The notes below the pieces were generated by a model, which had not been told where the DNA came from, did not search any database, and worked only from the letters and a program-made list of their open reading frames with translations. A DNA stretch of 64,000 nt from Tritrichomonas musculus (taxonomy: Eukaryota; Parabasalia; Tritrichomonadida; Tritrichomonadidae), in assembly GCA_039105265.1 (NCBI GenBank), contig JAPFFF010000019.1, forward strand, positions 310,001 through 374,000. The letters run 5' to 3'. Position numbers and translations under genes: made by a program. Below are positions 21,430 to 29,793 of this stretch, piece by piece (position 1 is the stretch's first letter; every line of letters begins with the position of its first letter).

Positions 21430-21939
21430 AATGATATTATTACATGTATCATTATATATTGCAATATATAAACGAATTTCATATGTTCAGTCCATTATGC
21501 ACTTTTTGAAAAAAAAATTAACTAATAGTTGGTGGAAAAAAGTCTGTTTCACTTCACCTGTCGAAAAAAAAATACATTTTTTAAATAGTAAACTTGAAAT
21601 TAAAAGCCAGACCACTTTTTTTTTCATTCAATTATTTTGGCATAACAATATTTTATTTCAAATTTAAATTATATAACTTTTTTTTTTCAATTTTCTTAAA
21701 AAGCCAAATATAATCATAAAAATATTAATTTAAAAAAATATATTTATCACATTATTTTAAAACTATTTATAATTCATAATGGATTAAAATATTCCCATAT
21801 ATCTAAAATTTATAGATATAAATAAAAACAATTTTTATATTTTAAATTAAAATAAGATATTTAACATTTAATAAAAAATACTTTTTATTAATTAATTTGT
21901 GTATTGAAACTTTATCAAAAATTAAGATCCTCATAATAT
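21430..21939. other. AT-rich intergenic
   Basis: Contains AAAAGCCAGACCAC at about 21600, related to the ends of the inverted repeat at 22482-22598, so possibly a solo element end. No gene. Confidence 0.4.
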
Positions 21940-22390
21940 CTTACCAACCTTCTTTATCTCTTTCAAACTTTCAACAACAATATATACATCACAATCTTTA
22001 TTAAATAATACTTCTTTAGTATATAACTCTTTTTTACTACTTCTTTTCAACACGATTATTCTTATCTTACTCAATAAACTTCATTAAGCTAAAATCAGAA
22101 GCGCCATTTTACACCGCATGTTTTATTAAACAAAACTTCTTCATATCGTAACTCATTTCTACAACTTTTTATACTTCCAAAATTATTTCTCATCACGCCT
22201 TACAAGCTTCCTCAGACATAATCAACAGCGCTATATACATCACAATCTTTATTAAATAATACTTCTTTACGTTATAAGTCATTTCCACTACTCCTTTTTT
22301 AGTATATCTTAAAATTATCTTACTCAACAAACTTCCTCAGACAAAATCAGAAACGCCATTTTACACCGCATGTTTTATTAGACATTAGCT
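21940..22390. repeat. Diverged ~125-bp tandem repeat, three to four copies
   Basis: The block TATACATCACAATCTTTATT recurs at about 21983 and 22234 (period about 251), and AATCAG/C-type ends such as GCCATTTTACACCGCATGTT recur at about 22108 and 22352. Half-period related blocks (CTTCCTCAGACAAAATCAG and variants) recur between them, giving a basic unit of about 125 bp with a higher-order pair structure. C-rich on this strand relative to its surroundings. No coding sense seen. Confidence 0.65.
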
Positions 22391-22481
22391 AAATATCTCA
22401 GCAAATAATTTTCTTTAATAAAAGATATTTTTACATAATTAAATTTTTTAAGTATTGAAAATTTATAAATTGAAGGAAATT

Positions 22482-22598
22482 AAAACTCAGACCATATTTT
22501 GAAAGCAAACGCGATGTAACGATCAAAAATTGAGATATAAAAAATTTTAACGATCATGTAAAGTATTTAAATTATATTCAAATAGTGGTCTGACTTTT
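22482..22598. repeat. 117-bp inverted-repeat element
   Basis: Left end AAAACTCAGACCATATTTTG and right end reverse complement AAAAGTCAGACCACTATTTG match at 17 of 20 positions by eye. No ORF. Probably a small MITE-like element; target duplication not clear. Confidence 0.5.
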
Positions 22599-22623
22599 CG
22601 GTCCCAGTTTAGAGAGAGTTTTA

Positions 22624-22971
22624 AGGTTCTCCTTCCCAAAAAAAATGTAAATCATTCAATATTGACTTAACTCATAGAATAAATATTTCAATAGAGTATT
22701 TTTCGGAAAAAGTTTTGGTGAAAAATAAAAAAATTGGCCTCAACGATTAAATCTTATTTTAATCAAATTTTTATTGAATCTTTAATTCTATGATTTCTAT
22801 CTGTAAAAAAACAAAATCGATAAGATTTCATAAATATATTTTTATTCAATCATTTGAAATATATATCTATATAAATTTTATATTTTAATTCATTTTTTAA
22901 AACGATATTTATGTATATTTTATTTGTGAAATCTCATTGAATTTAATCTTATGAATTTGAAAGGAGAACCT
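22624..22971. mobile_element. MITE with AGGTTCTCCTT termini, copy 2
   Basis: Second copy (348 bp) of the element at 572-894, with the same 11-bp inverted ends and TA on both flanks. The interiors differ by substitutions and a short indel around GTATTTTTCGGAAAAAG, so the two copies are not a recent pair. Non-coding. Confidence 0.8.
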
Positions 22972-22973
22972 TA

Positions 22974-23559
22974 ACTTTTTATCTATAATGAATAAAATTA
23001 CTTTAAATATAAATATTTTAATTGATGCAAATAAATACTAGGCTTATGTGTCCAAACGTATTTATATTCAAAAAGTTTGGAATGGATACATAAATGTGTC
23101 CACAAATTTTTGAGAACTTGATACTATCCAAAAAATCCAATTTTGGATACTTTGTTTCAATTTTGGACTGCTCTCAAATTTTCAATAGTAAATTTGAATA
23201 TAATATACCAAATATATATAGAATTTTTTTTAAATATAAAATATGATTTTAAACTTTTTGTATCATTATTTGTTCGCTATTATTTAAAATAGTATTGCAA
23301 AAAGCATTTTATTATAAAATAGCTAATCATTATGTATCATTAACTTATTTTCTTAAAAAAGATCAAACTATCCAAAAAAAAAGTATTTGGCTATTTTTTT
23401 CAAAAAATTGAATAAAAACACGATAAAAAAACTCGTTTTTTGTCCATTAAAAAGTGACAACTCTTATCAAAAAGTCAAAAAAGGGCATTCAGTTCACTGG
23501 ACTCAAAAGCCTAGAATAAATATCAATTTCTTTTATATTCATGAAAATTTATTTATTTC
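22974..23559. other. AT-rich intergenic left of the 5.2-kb transposon
   Basis: Contains small hairpins around 23040-23180 built from TCCAAA/TTTGGA words. No gene. Confidence 0.4.
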
Positions 23560-23567
23560 ATTTTAAA

Positions 23568-23765
23568 CAGATATGCTTTTCGAGGACGAGGAAGAATAGT
23601 CTACCGAGGAGACTCCCGGGATCGAGGAGACTCCCGTACTCGGTTTACCCGAGTAAGCCTGAGTAAAATAACCGTTTTACTCGGCCATCCTCGATCCCGA
23701 TTTACCCTAAGTATTCAATTTCCGAGGAAATCTCGAGTATACCCGAAGTTTCAAGTTCAAAAAAA
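23568..23765. repeat. Left terminal/subterminal repeat zone
   Basis: GC-rich island in AT-rich DNA with repeated GAGGAGACTCCCG (twice) and words related to TTTACCCGAGTAA in both orientations. The same words occur in the right zone at 28565-28733. Likely binding sites of the element's transposase. Confidence 0.7.
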
Positions 23766-24356
23766 AATTCACATTTTTTTTTTTATTTTTTCTAAACTTT
23801 TGAATACTTTATTTCAGTATTAAAGGTTTTTAGAGAGGGTGGTCATCCAATTGAATACTTTTAAAAATTAGCAAAATTGTGATTAATTTTTTGTTTATCT
23901 TGATAAATAATATATTAATTTTTTTAGTAATACAATTATTTAATTTTTTAATTTGAGGTAAAAAATAATATTTGTAAATATTAAAAATTTAAAGAAATAT
24001 GAATTATCTCGAATTTTGATCTAAAGAATTTCTTCCAGAAAATAGCTTGCCATTAGATTATATAGGGAATTATAATAACAAATAAATTAAAAAATAAATG
24101 AAATCTTTTTTAGAATTCAAATTATCAGCCATTGAAAATGCTATTTTCAACCAAATAAAACCCAAAATCTTGAAAAATTGGCAGATAGAATTCAAAATCT
24201 ACAAATATATAATATTATTAAAGTAATATATAAATTATATTTGTCATAATATAAAAGATACCAACTACCAATTTTGCTGTAATTGTGTTTATTTAACATG
24301 CTCTTATTCAAAATTATTAATTCAAATAAACGGGCTTCAATCTACTTAGATTTTAC

Positions 24357-26643
24357 ATGGATCTCGAAAAAGAAAGGATAAAAAGGCTTCTAAAATCCAA
24401 AATTGCAACTATTCAAAAACTTAAAAATCAAATACATAACAAAAATGAAAAAGAACGTAAGCGAAATACATTATCAGATAATAAAAATTCTTATCAAAAA
24501 AGCAAAGAAGAACAATCAGATGATAATAATGACGAATTAGAGGCAGAAAATCAAAATATATTCTTAAAAAAACTTTTTATTGATTCATTTATTAATAATT
24601 TAACAAAGCCAAAAAAACTTAAGAGTTATTCAGAAGAAATTATCGAAATATGTTTTGCATTAATAGGTATAAATTCAAATTCATTTTCTGCTCTTAGAAA
24701 TATTCTTGATTTGCTTTGTGATACAACGGTAAAAAATCATTTTAGAGAAAAAGTTGAAGAAGAAAAAGAAAATTTAACAAATTAGGATAAAACAGTAAAA
24801 ATTATTCTAAATTATAGAAAAACATATAACTTTTTTGAACCATTTAATGTAGTGCTTGGAATAGACGCATTTTCTTTTGATAGATTAAATATCGAAGGTA
24901 AAAAATATGCATTTTGTTTTTATTGTCAGCCGATATCACCTTATTTGAAATGCTTTTCATTATATTTACTTCCATCTCAGAATGGAAAGGCAAACAAAGC
25001 AATTGTTGATGTTATTTCTAAACTGGCAAATATATTAAAGTCAAATGGTATCAATGTTATATATTCTTCATCTGATGGAGACGGAGGATATAATAAATTA
25101 AAATGAAAAAACATTTAATATTTATTTTAAACATGCATTAATAGGAGTTTTTGATGAAGCTTTCAAAGCATTGAGTGAGAATGATGAAATGAAGCATATA
25201 AGTGATTTATTGCATTGTTTAAAAATTGCTCGAAAACGATTATTAATTTGCGATATAACACTGTTTAGCAATAGAATTGATCATACTATTAATTCAGATA
25301 ATCTTGAGTCTCTGTTATTAGTTGGTCAGACATTAACAGACAAATCTCCATTAGGAAAAATGAAAGATTTTTATGTTCTCAACTTATTCAATTTTGAAAA
25401 TCTTGATAAATTATTTGCAAAAAATTGTTTATATGAATTACTTTATTGTTTGCCATATGCATGCTGGGCAGAAGCAGCTACTAATGCAAATTTAAATAGA
25501 CAAAATAGAATTGAATTACTCAGAATTGCTTTTGATATTTTGTTTGAATTTTTAAAACAAAATTTATATTGTACACATTCAAAAGGTATTACATATAATC
25601 ACCCAAAAAATTCAATGGCAATTCTTTTTGCCGATAGCAACTTTTTGAAAAGATCACTCAATTCAATTTTGGGTTTAGCTCACATTTTATATTTTTATCC
25701 CGATGTTGGCATTGATAGAATTGAGACACACGTATTAGAAAACTTTTTTGGTCAAATAAGGTATTCTTGTGATAATTATGATTCCTGATGCAATATCTTG
25801 TCTGCCGTGTCTCATGGATTTATTAGAAACCAAATTTTCACAAAATAAAATATTAATATTAAAATTAAAAATAGAATTAATATGGGAGGGATTCACTATT
25901 ATCAATCAGACGACCAACATTTAGCTTTTTTGGACTTCACATTTACAAGTTACACAGCTCAAAAAATTCTATTCAAATTAACCAAAGTATCACAAGTTAA
26001 TGAAAAAGACAACATTGCTCTATTAGAAGCTCAATATAATGATATAAAAAATGATTTTAATAAAGTGATATCACAGACAAAAGAAAATAAGAGAAGGTTA
26101 TTTAAACCAGGACCTGTTTCATCATCTCATATTATTTCACGATGCATTGGAAACAATAAAGAAATGATAAAACCTTTAGAGAATGAAAGAGAAGGCAAAG
26201 TTTTACCTGTCTTAGAAAAAGTGGATCAAATTTCTAAACAAATGAATGAAATTAATCCAAATACTGTTGAACAACAAATAGAAATAAATAATATAAACAC
26301 AATTTTTACCGAAATAGTAAAATTGAATGAAACTTTAAAAGAAAGGAGTAATGAATTATTAGATCAATCACAAATATCATTGGATATAATCGATCAAGTG
26401 AAGCAATTAAACGATGATGATGGAGAACTTCTTGAAATGGTCAACGGTGAGATTGTAAACGAAGAAATGAAAAGAAGAGCAATATCTGATTTAGAATTTG
26501 AAAAATATATAAAGCAGTTCGAATGTTCTAATGTTCCTGATCTTGTTAATGCTATTTTTGACGAAAGTACTCATATAGGGGGAAAATTTCCATTCCTTTA
26601 TGATATATCATCAATATTTGATAACTATATTTTGGATCAGTAG
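24357..26643 (+). pseudogene. Decayed DDE-type transposase of the 5.2-kb element
   Basis: A single ancestral frame of about 760 residues broken by an in-frame TAG at 24783, a frameshift near 25100, TGA at 25786 and TAA near 25840. Order: basic coiled-coil start (MDLEKERIKRLLKSK), then a likely catalytic core with Asp in VVLGIDAFSFDRL, Asp-rich turn SSSDGDGGYNKL, the DLLHCLKIARKRLL helix, and Glu in THVLENFFGQIR. The last motif resembles the LENFF-x-IR ending of P-element/THAP9-type transposases, while the element ends look hAT-like, so the superfamily is uncertain. A C-terminal coiled-coil region (25882-26643, 253 residues) follows. Not functional as it stands. Confidence 0.7.
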
Positions 26644-26700
26644 TATACGTTAGGCTGTGCGCCCTTAACGGTCGCCCAGACCTAACCGCACATATGATTT
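26644..26700. other. GC-rich hairpin between transposase and Rep
   Basis: GTTAGG at 26650 pairs with CCTAAC near 26683, continuing CTG/CAG, GCG/CGC and CC/GG with single mismatches to a small TTAAC-type loop. It is preceded by TAGTATACG, which loosely resembles a CRESS nonanucleotide (TAGTATTAC) but is not in the loop. Candidate replication origin, transcript-end structure or insertion junction. Confidence 0.5.
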
Positions 26701-26787
26701 CACCAAGGCCATTTATAAACATTTTTTTCTCTATTTTTATTTTTATATTTATATTTTTATATTTTTTATCTTCATATCAAAAAACAA

Positions 26788-27087
26788 ATGTGGGGAAAAA
26801 GAAGGAACTATATGATCACATTCTGGACACATGAATACCCTAAAGAGCTGCCAGATAACTCCACTTATCTATGTACATGTGAGGATACTTGTGAGAATGG
26901 CAGATATCATGGTCATGCATTCATTTATTTCAAAAATCCAGAAGATATGAAGTGTGTTAAGAGCTTATTTGGTCATAATGCTCATTTAGAAGTGCCACGT
27001 AGAAACAGCTGGTGTATTCGATATATTCTTAATAACAATACGAGAAAACATGACTTCCAAGAATTTGGTGAACGACCATTAGATTAA
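26788..27087 (+). CDS. CRESS-type Rep endonuclease domain (HUH)
   Basis: A 99-residue protein matching the N-terminal rolling-circle endonuclease domain of circular single-stranded DNA virus and plasmid Rep proteins, which nick and join DNA at an origin. Motif I is YMITFWT (8-14), motif II is GRYHGHAFIYF with the metal-binding HGH at 41-43, and motif III is IRYILNN with the candidate nucleophile Tyr79; the usual Lys four positions on is not seen. The ending DFQEFGERP matches the domain's close. There is no helicase domain, so it is a domain-only Rep. It opens a tight three-gene series: 17 bp to the HNH gene. The A/T leader before its ATG resembles those of the next two genes. Endogenised virus, plasmid or transposon-domesticated copy cannot be told apart here. 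Confidence 0.8.
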   Translation: MWGKRRNYMITFWTHEYPKELPDNSTYLCTCEDTCENGRYHGHAFIYFKNPEDMKCVKSLFGHNAHLEVPRRNSWCIRYILNNNTRKHDFQEFGERPLD

Positions 27088-27104
27088 TTTTTTGTATTTG
27101 AAAA

Positions 27105-27416
27105 ATGAGCTTTGTTCCATTAAAAGGCTTTATAAATGACTATGAGAATTTAAATAAATACCCTTTCACCATAAGAAATAAGAAGACACGTAAACCATTG
27201 AAAGATTCAAAACATAATGAAGGTTATTTGACGGTTAATTTGAATGGTGTAAATTATTTAAAACACGTTATTATTGCCAAACAATTTTTGCCTAACGATG
27301 ATCCTGTTCACAAAAAAGAAGTCGATCATAAAAACCGTAATCGTAAAGATAACCGTCTATGTAATTTACGATGGGTAACGCATTCTGAAAACAATTATAA
27401 TCGTAAAATGCCGTAA
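27105..27416 (+). CDS. HNH endonuclease (phage/NCLDV homing type)
   Basis: A 103-residue HNH nuclease. The N-terminal half has the NUMOD4-like pattern (YPFTIRNKKTRKPLK, then GYLTVNLNGVNYLKH), and the C-terminal half is the HNH_3 signature EVDHKNRNRKDNRLCNLRWV with His75, Asn83, Asn87 and the downstream HSENNYN. All expected catalytic positions are present, so it is likely an active nickase or double-strand endonuclease. Such enzymes usually ride in phages, giant viruses and mobile introns. Placed 17 bp after Rep and 16 bp before the next ORF. It may act in homing of the cassette or in target cutting. Confidence 0.85.
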   Translation: MSFVPLKGFINDYENLNKYPFTIRNKKTRKPLKDSKHNEGYLTVNLNGVNYLKHVIIAKQFLPNDDPVHKKEVDHKNRNRKDNRLCNLRWVTHSENNYNRKMP

Positions 27417-27432
27417 TTTATTTTTATTCAAA

Positions 27433-27792
27433 ATGTCAGATATAATAATTATTCAAGGTCAAATTCGTTTTAATCCACCTATAACAAATCAAAAAGTTGC
27501 AGATTTGAAAAGAGAACACAATTTTAAATATATAGATATCACAAATAATTATGTGACATGTTTAGTGCCCTGTAATTGGATACCAGCAAAGGGGTTTAGG
27601 GATGAATTAGAAATATTTGCGAATAATATGAAGGGCAAATTATTTAGAGAACGTTTTAGTGGTGAAATTTTGGCCTATAAAGGATCGCCTAATGCTAAAT
27701 CTGCTTGGCGTTATTTCATTAAATATGGGAAGGTGCAAAGTGACAATAATGCTGCCTTTAAGTTCAGAAAATATTATAAGCTTTCTCAATAA
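27433..27792 (+). CDS. Uncharacterised 119-residue protein of the Rep-HNH cassette
   Basis: No family recognised. The sequence predicts alternating strand and helix: strand IIIIQGQIRF, helix ITNQKVADLKREHN, strands FKYIDIT and YVTCLVPC, helix KGFRDELEIFANNM, strand GEILAYKG, then a basic tail (FRKYYKLSQ). This beta-alpha-beta-beta-alpha-beta order would fit a ferredoxin-like fold, as found in many nucleic-acid binding proteins; that is inference only. Intact, same strand and same spacing as Rep and HNH, so it probably works with them. Confidence 0.65.
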   Translation: MSDIIIIQGQIRFNPPITNQKVADLKREHNFKYIDITNNYVTCLVPCNWIPAKGFRDELEIFANNMKGKLFRERFSGEILAYKGSPNAKSAWRYFIKYGKVQSDNNAAFKFRKYYKLSQ

Positions 27793-27844
27793 ACCTCTTT
27801 TTTTTTGTGGATAATACAATGTTTCCTTAGAAATAATTACATTT

Positions 27845-28510
27845 TCAAAATAACCTAAGGTATTTCATGAACATAAGGTTTACTGATTACTTCAATTATA
27901 TACGAATATATTAGATTTATATAAAAAAATTGTAGATTTCTATGATAAACTGTAGATTTATGTGTAAACCTGAGGTTTCCAAAATAAATTGAATAGTTTA
28001 TTCTTTATGAAAAAGTTCGATTAAAACGTACATTTTTTTTATAATCATCAACATTTTTAGTTCAAAAATCATTTTATCATTATTTATTTGCATTAGCTGG
28101 CATTATAAACTTTTAATTATTGCTTTTTTATATTTTTGAATGATTTTTTGAGTAAATGGATAATGATATCATATATTAAATGCTTTTTTATGCTTTAAGA
28201 GAATCTTGTAAAGAGATCAAATGCAATATTTGTATTTTTATATATTGCTTGATAGTTTACATAATTCGAATCATAAGATAAAATGTTCTATTCAAAATTT
28301 TATTTTGGAAATCTCAGGTCTATTTGGAAATCTCAGGTTTTCATGAAAAAATGAATATTTCTCTGAAAAAGTTATGTTATTCATAATATTCTGAATTTCA
28401 TGATAAACATGAGGTTCTTTGTTAACCTATGCTTATTCATTAAAAATAAATGTTTATATATTAGTCTTAAATATATATGATAATGTAGACATTTACAGGC
28501 AACCTGTGAC
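27845..28510. repeat. Iteron-like short repeats downstream of the Rep cassette
   Basis: Scattered 12-18-bp words of the form AAACCTGAGGTTTCC and variants: TAACCTAAGGTATT (27857), GAACATAAGGTTT, AAACCTGAGGTTTCC (27967), inverted GGAAATCTCAGGT twice (about 28307 and 28327), AAACATGAGGTTC (28402) and TTAACCTATGC. Several are near-palindromes (AACCTNAGGTT). Their position after a Rep gene recalls iterons that Rep binds, but no such link is proved. Otherwise the stretch is non-coding. Confidence 0.5.
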
Positions 28511-28564
28511 TTCTTTGTGGGACTCTAATGATTATTTTTATATTATTTTTCAATTAACTTTAAG

Positions 28565-28733
28565 TTCGAGTTTTCGGGTAAAAAAGTGAAAATTTACCCG
28601 AGTAAAGAAATGTGAACCAAAAAAAAATAAACGTTAGAGTAAAATCTTTTTCTCGAAAAAAGTTCGAGGAATAAATTCGAGGAAGACCGTTTATTTATCC
28701 GAGTTTACCCGGGGCTCCCGAAAGGCATACCTG
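28565..28733. repeat. Right terminal/subterminal repeat zone
   Basis: Holds TTTTCGGGTAAAA, TTTACCCGAGTAAAG, CCGAGTTTACCCGGGG and repeated TCGAGGAA words, mirrors of the left zone, ending at the TIR CCCGAAAGGCATACCTG. Confidence 0.7.
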
Positions 28734-28741
28734 ATTTTAAA

Positions 28742-29056
28742 CTAGATGTACCAGTACCATTGAATTTTTTTTTATTTTTTATGAATAATTAATTTAAAAA
28801 GTGAAAAGTTGAATGAAAATTGCTACAGCAAAATTGGCCCTACCATTTGGAAATTTGATTTAGCCATATTCTATAAGAATATGTATATTAGTGAATATCA
28901 AGTTTATTTTAAGAGCTTGGCTTAGCATCTTTCGAAACGGAAAATGTATTCAAATTTCTTATAAGTTATCACAAAAAAAAAATTTCAGAGGTATTTTTTT
29001 TTTATATTAGTAACTTTTTGAATATACGAAAATTATATTTTCAATGTAATAAAATA
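28742..29056. other. AT-rich intergenic
   Basis: No gene or repeat recognised between the transposon and the next MITE. Confidence 0.4.
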
Positions 29057-29247
29057 GACCTCTTAGTTAAGAAAGGTGGCCGTTAATTTATTTGTCTCAA
29101 AGTTCGTTACTTTATTAAAACTTCCTCATGTTTTGAATGCTTCTTACAAATTAAAAATTTTATTTTTCTCTCAAAATCCTGACTAAGTTTGAGAAGAGAT
29201 AACAAAATTAGATAGAATTATAACGAACCTTTCTTAACTAAGAGGTC
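29057..29247. mobile_element. 191-bp TA-flanked MITE
   Basis: Perfect inverted ends of 21 bp beginning GACCTCTTAGTTAAGAAA, with TA on both flanks. No ORF. Sharp, identical ends suggest a fairly recent insertion. Confidence 0.8.
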
Positions 29248-29793
29248 TAATAATAAATGCAAATATTAAATCGATTATTTTCTCAATTATTAAAATATGA
29301 TTATATATTTATAAAATCAATTGTTATAAATGTATCCATTTATTTTTAAATTAATTTTATAGAGTATCAAGAAAAAGGGGACATCGTTAAGATAAAGTGG
29401 CCATCACATAACTTTTTGATCTCAATATTTTGTTAAGACATTCAAAGTTTGAATATAGTTGTCATAAATTCTGATGGATAAATATAAAGAATTGAAAAAA
29501 AATAAAGAGTTTCAAATGAAGGTATTTCTATTCTAAAGCTATTTTTTTGATTTTTATCTTTGTTTTTTCTATGCTGGTCATAGATAAGCATTTGATTTGG
29601 CGTCAAAGAGATTTCGAGCATTCTTTACTATGATAAATAAATATAAAGTATTATATCTTTGTTTTTCTTATGCTGACCATAGATATTATATCTTACTTTG
29701 TAAAAGTGTTGCACGCTTTTATATTCAGCGCGTAATATACTAAACCTCCACTTGTGTCGAACAAGAACGATGGCGAGCTGATACATAAACAAT
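29248..29793. repeat. Intergenic with a spaced direct repeat
   Basis: A ~35-bp block with core TATCTTTGTTTTTC followed by TATGCTGRCCATAGATA occurs at about 29557 and again at about 29656, 100 bp apart. No gene otherwise. Confidence 0.5.

Larger units (their letters stand above)
23568..28733 (+). mobile_element. 5.2-kb hAT/P-like DNA transposon carrying a Rep-HNH cassette
   Basis: Ends match as inverted repeats CAGATATGCTTTTCGAG (left) and CAGGTATGCCTTTCGGG (right, reverse complement), and the element is flanked by a perfect 8-bp direct repeat ATTTTAAA at 23560-23567 and 28734-28741. An 8-bp duplication with CAG-starting ends is what hAT elements show; P-superfamily elements also make 8-bp duplications. 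Both ends carry GC-rich subterminal zones with repeated TTTACCCGAGT motifs, usual transposase-binding architecture. Inside, in one orientation, are a broken transposase (24357-26643), a GC-rich hairpin, three intact small ORFs (Rep, HNH, unknown) and iteron-like repeats. The cassette may have been captured by the transposon or inserted into it later. Confidence 0.8.

Noticed and set aside
26641-26655. CRESS nonanucleotide origin
   Set aside because: TAGTATACG differs from TAGTATTAC and lies outside the hairpin loop, so it is reported only as a loose resemblance.
26648-26690. tRNA or tRNA-like gene
   Set aside because: One hairpin only; no cloverleaf, anticodon arm or T-loop sequence could be placed on either strand.
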